Positions 62,471-64,000 of a stretch of DNA of 64,000 nucleotides are shown here, piece by piece. The DNA is taken from the NCBI GenBank assembly GCA_023091665.1, contig JALJCQ010000017.1, forward strand, positions 2,976,001 to 3,040,000, read 5' to 3'. Numbering within the stretch: the first letter of the stretch is position 1; each line of letters opens with the position of its first letter. The notes beneath the pieces were generated by a model that ran no database searches, had not been told where the DNA came from, and was given only the letters and a program-made list of their open reading frames with translations. The position numbers and the translations under genes are program-made. This DNA is from Pythium myriotylum (Eukaryota > Oomycota > Peronosporomycetes > Pythiales > Pythiaceae).

Positions 62471-63091
62471 CTACTCATCGACTTTGCTTTCATCCGAGCT
62501 TGATTGAGCCACTGCCGGACACGAGTACTTGGAGAGAGTGTCTTTCTTTTTGAACTCTCTGTTGCACAAATGACAAATCGCTCCTTCGTTGTTCTTCCAC
62601 TTGCGTGTTTCAGCAAGCTCCAACTTCCTTGGGTTCTTGATACAATAACGTCTGTGGTTGTCGCGAGCCTTTCTCTCCGAGAATACTTCAAAACAGAAGT
62701 TACACAAATATTTGTGCATCGGTACGGCTTCTGTCGAATCATCCTTCTGCTAGACACCTTCGACCCGCAGAAAACAGTGATTGCAAATGTGCTCGCGACC
62801 GTACTTCACTCCTGCATGAGGGAGATCACCACGAAACACTATCATACCACCTTTTGGAATTTTCACTCGGGTACGGTTACATTCCATAACCGCCCCAGTG
62901 TAACCCGATGGAAATAGATCCAGCTCAGTGTCATCATCGATGGCGATGAAGAGCGATGCCTGCACCCAGGATTTCTGTTCGAGTGCCTGGGCGGTTTCAA
63001 AAGTTGGGAAATCGCGGCGCACGTCTTGTGGCATACCATCGGGTAGCGATTTGATCACAGTCCACTTCTTCAGTTGCCAAGCCGGGTACAC
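62471..63091 (-). pseudogene. Cupin-like C-terminus followed by two zinc-finger-like motifs, truncated
   Basis: Minus-strand frame open from about 63091. IPKGGMIVFRGDLPHAGVKY resembles the last strands of a 2-oxoglutarate/cupin-type double-stranded beta-helix. A TAG at 62750-62752 interrupts. The same frame continues with CNFCFEVFSERKARDNH and AICHLCNREF, each starting with C-x2-C like a C2H2 finger. The 5' part ends at a stop in the inverted-repeat DNA at 63095-63160, so the gene appears cut by an insertion. Family assignment is tentative. Confidence 0.45.
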
Positions 63092-63100
63092 TGATCACTG

Positions 63101-63159
63101 CGAATAGTCGGTGCAAATAATTAGTCTCACACGGTATTTAGTGCCACACCGACTATTCG
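63101..63159 (+). repeat. Inverted repeat, probable terminal region of a DNA transposon
   Basis: CGAATAGTCGGTG (63101-63113) and CACCGACTATTCG (63147-63159) are exact reverse complements. The second copy extends into the small palindrome ACACCGA-CTAT-TCGGTGT. The outer copy marks where the minus-strand gene stops. Confidence 0.6.
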
Positions 63160-63346
63160 GTGTGTTTCTAGACCCCGGCAAAAGCAACCCTGACTAAATG
63201 GTGTGCAAACAATCGTACTTAAATGCAAGCCACTGTACGGAATTGAGGTTCCCGCCCAAAAAGCGTGTCCCGCGTTCTTCACGCTCTTGCTCATTCGCAA
63301 GAACATCCTCCCAGCTTCAAGCCCAGCGCAAGCCTCCCAACACCCG

Positions 63347-63451
63347 ATGTCTGCCTACTCTACCCCTCACCCGCCAACCTGCGCGGGCTGCGGCGATGAT
63401 GCTGCATCAGTATCGCACTGCTGCGACGTGTGTGGCGCCGCAACCACGTGA
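63347..63451 (+). CDS. Very small ORF with two CxxC pairs
   Basis: 34 codons from ATG 63347. TCAGCGDDA and CCDVCGAAT give a CxxC-x(n)-CxxC zinc-ribbon-like pattern. It may be the decayed or spliced N-terminus of the ORF that starts at 63563. Confidence 0.3.
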   Translation: MSAYSTPHPPTCAGCGDDAASVSHCCDVCGAATT

Positions 63452-63562
63452 TCTGCGGCATTACCATCACTGACGAGGGCTTTGGTGGCAGTGTGCGCTG
63501 CATCGGTTGCGTCCCGTCGCTGCAGTCTTCCTCCCCCCCTCCTCGCTGCCTTCAATACCCAG

Positions 63563-64000
63563 ATGACGCAAGCAGTGGCAAAGAAGACACACGCTAGCGA
63601 CCGTCGGGCGCAAGTGGTGTCAACGCTTGCCGCTCGTGTAAAGGTTGTTCGCTGGATGGAGGCGGCTGAGGCTAGCGGCATGAAGCGTTTCAAGTCGGCC
63701 GCCGTGCGACAGTTCCGTTCCGTGTTCAGGAGCTCAAACCCGAACACCAACCTCTCCAAGGCGGGCGCCTGGTGGGCGAGGCGCATCGCGATTCTCTCGG
63801 GGGAAATGATGTCCGTCGTGCATCGACAGCCGGGGATCACCAAGCGGATAGACATTACGGCTGTGCCAGGGCGAAGGTCGAAGCGCGCTGCGTGGGTCGT
63901 CTGGCTGCACGACGAGCTGCACTCAGAATTCGCCCGACTCCGGAACCTCGGCGTGAAGCTCTCTCAACGCCTGATGGTGGAGGTCGCCAAGGAACTCTTG
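63563..64000 (+). CDS. Unclassified, probably transposon-encoded protein (3' truncated by window edge)
   Basis: 146 codons open from ATG 63563 (MTQAVAKKTHASDRR) to the last base of the window. The protein is rich in Arg, Ala and Val. Its C-terminal visible part (WVVWLHDELHSEFARLRNLG) is strongly helical and basic, as in DNA-binding N-termini of transposases. The inverted repeat about 400 bp upstream supports a DNA transposon. No family could be named. A chance GC-rich frame is less likely given the length and the lack of frame breaks. Confidence 0.45.
   Translation, partial: MTQAVAKKTHASDRRAQVVSTLAARVKVVRWMEAAEASGMKRFKSAAVRQFRSVFRSSNPNTNLSKAGAWWARRIAILSGEMMSVVHRQPGITKRIDITAVPGRRSKRAAWVVWLHDELHSEFARLRNLGVKLSQRLMVEVAKELL

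Overview
This window looks like nuclear DNA of an oomycete (Peronosporales/Pythiales type; species not assigned). Several observations point that way. Genes are compact, mostly intron-free and GC-rich. The one clearly spliced gene has introns of 46-61 nt. Several genes carry a CATTCTCCAATTCG-type initiator 15-50 nt before the ATG, which resembles the known oomycete core promoter (GCTCATTYYNCAWTTT). The transposons are of oomycete type: SWIM-bearing Mutator-like transposase and chromodomain Ty3/gypsy elements.

Layout. 1-6.7 kb: the 3' part of a lipoxygenase gene (all five iron ligands visible), a degraded second lipoxygenase 3' copy, and three secreted palmitoyl-protein-thioesterase-like paralogues. 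Two of the three form a head-to-head inverted duplication. 7.6-35.3 kb: eleven paralogous small genes (two on the minus strand, nine on the plus strand) form a dispersed tandem cluster. Each encodes a Cys/His module C-x6-C-x12-H-x2-C-x2-H followed by a basic helix-like stretch, a variable linker and a C-terminal acidic LxxLL-like motif. I do not recognise the family. It looks like a nuclear, zinc-binding regulatory family and is the best candidate for an undescribed system here. Inside this cluster sit a seven-exon mannose-6-phosphate isomerase gene (13.9-15.6 kb, minus strand, 433 aa), a JmjC/TYW5-like relic (19.4-20.0 kb) and a degraded LINE 3' end (31.5-33 kb). 36.5-39.2 kb: a decayed Mutator-like transposase.

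39.4-61.7 kb is a three-layer nest of LTR retrotransposons whose boundaries can be read to the base. Element A (minus strand, about 3.9 kb without its guests, target duplication TGCTC) encodes Gag-protease but no reverse transcriptase. Element B (11,703 bp, plus strand, 852-bp LTRs, target duplication TAGG) interrupts A at its Gag zinc knuckle. Element C (6,724 bp, plus strand, 303-bp LTRs, target duplication TCTTG) interrupts A's leader. B is a chromodomain Ty3/gypsy element with a textbook -1 frameshift signal between Gag and Pol, two RNase H domains (the first apparently catalytically dead), a very high density of GATC sites and an antisense ORF before the 3' LTR. C independently carries an antisense ORF in the same place.

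61.7-64 kb: unassigned sequence, a decayed minus-strand gene with a cupin-like end and zinc fingers, and the left edge of a probable DNA transposon whose ORF runs off the window.
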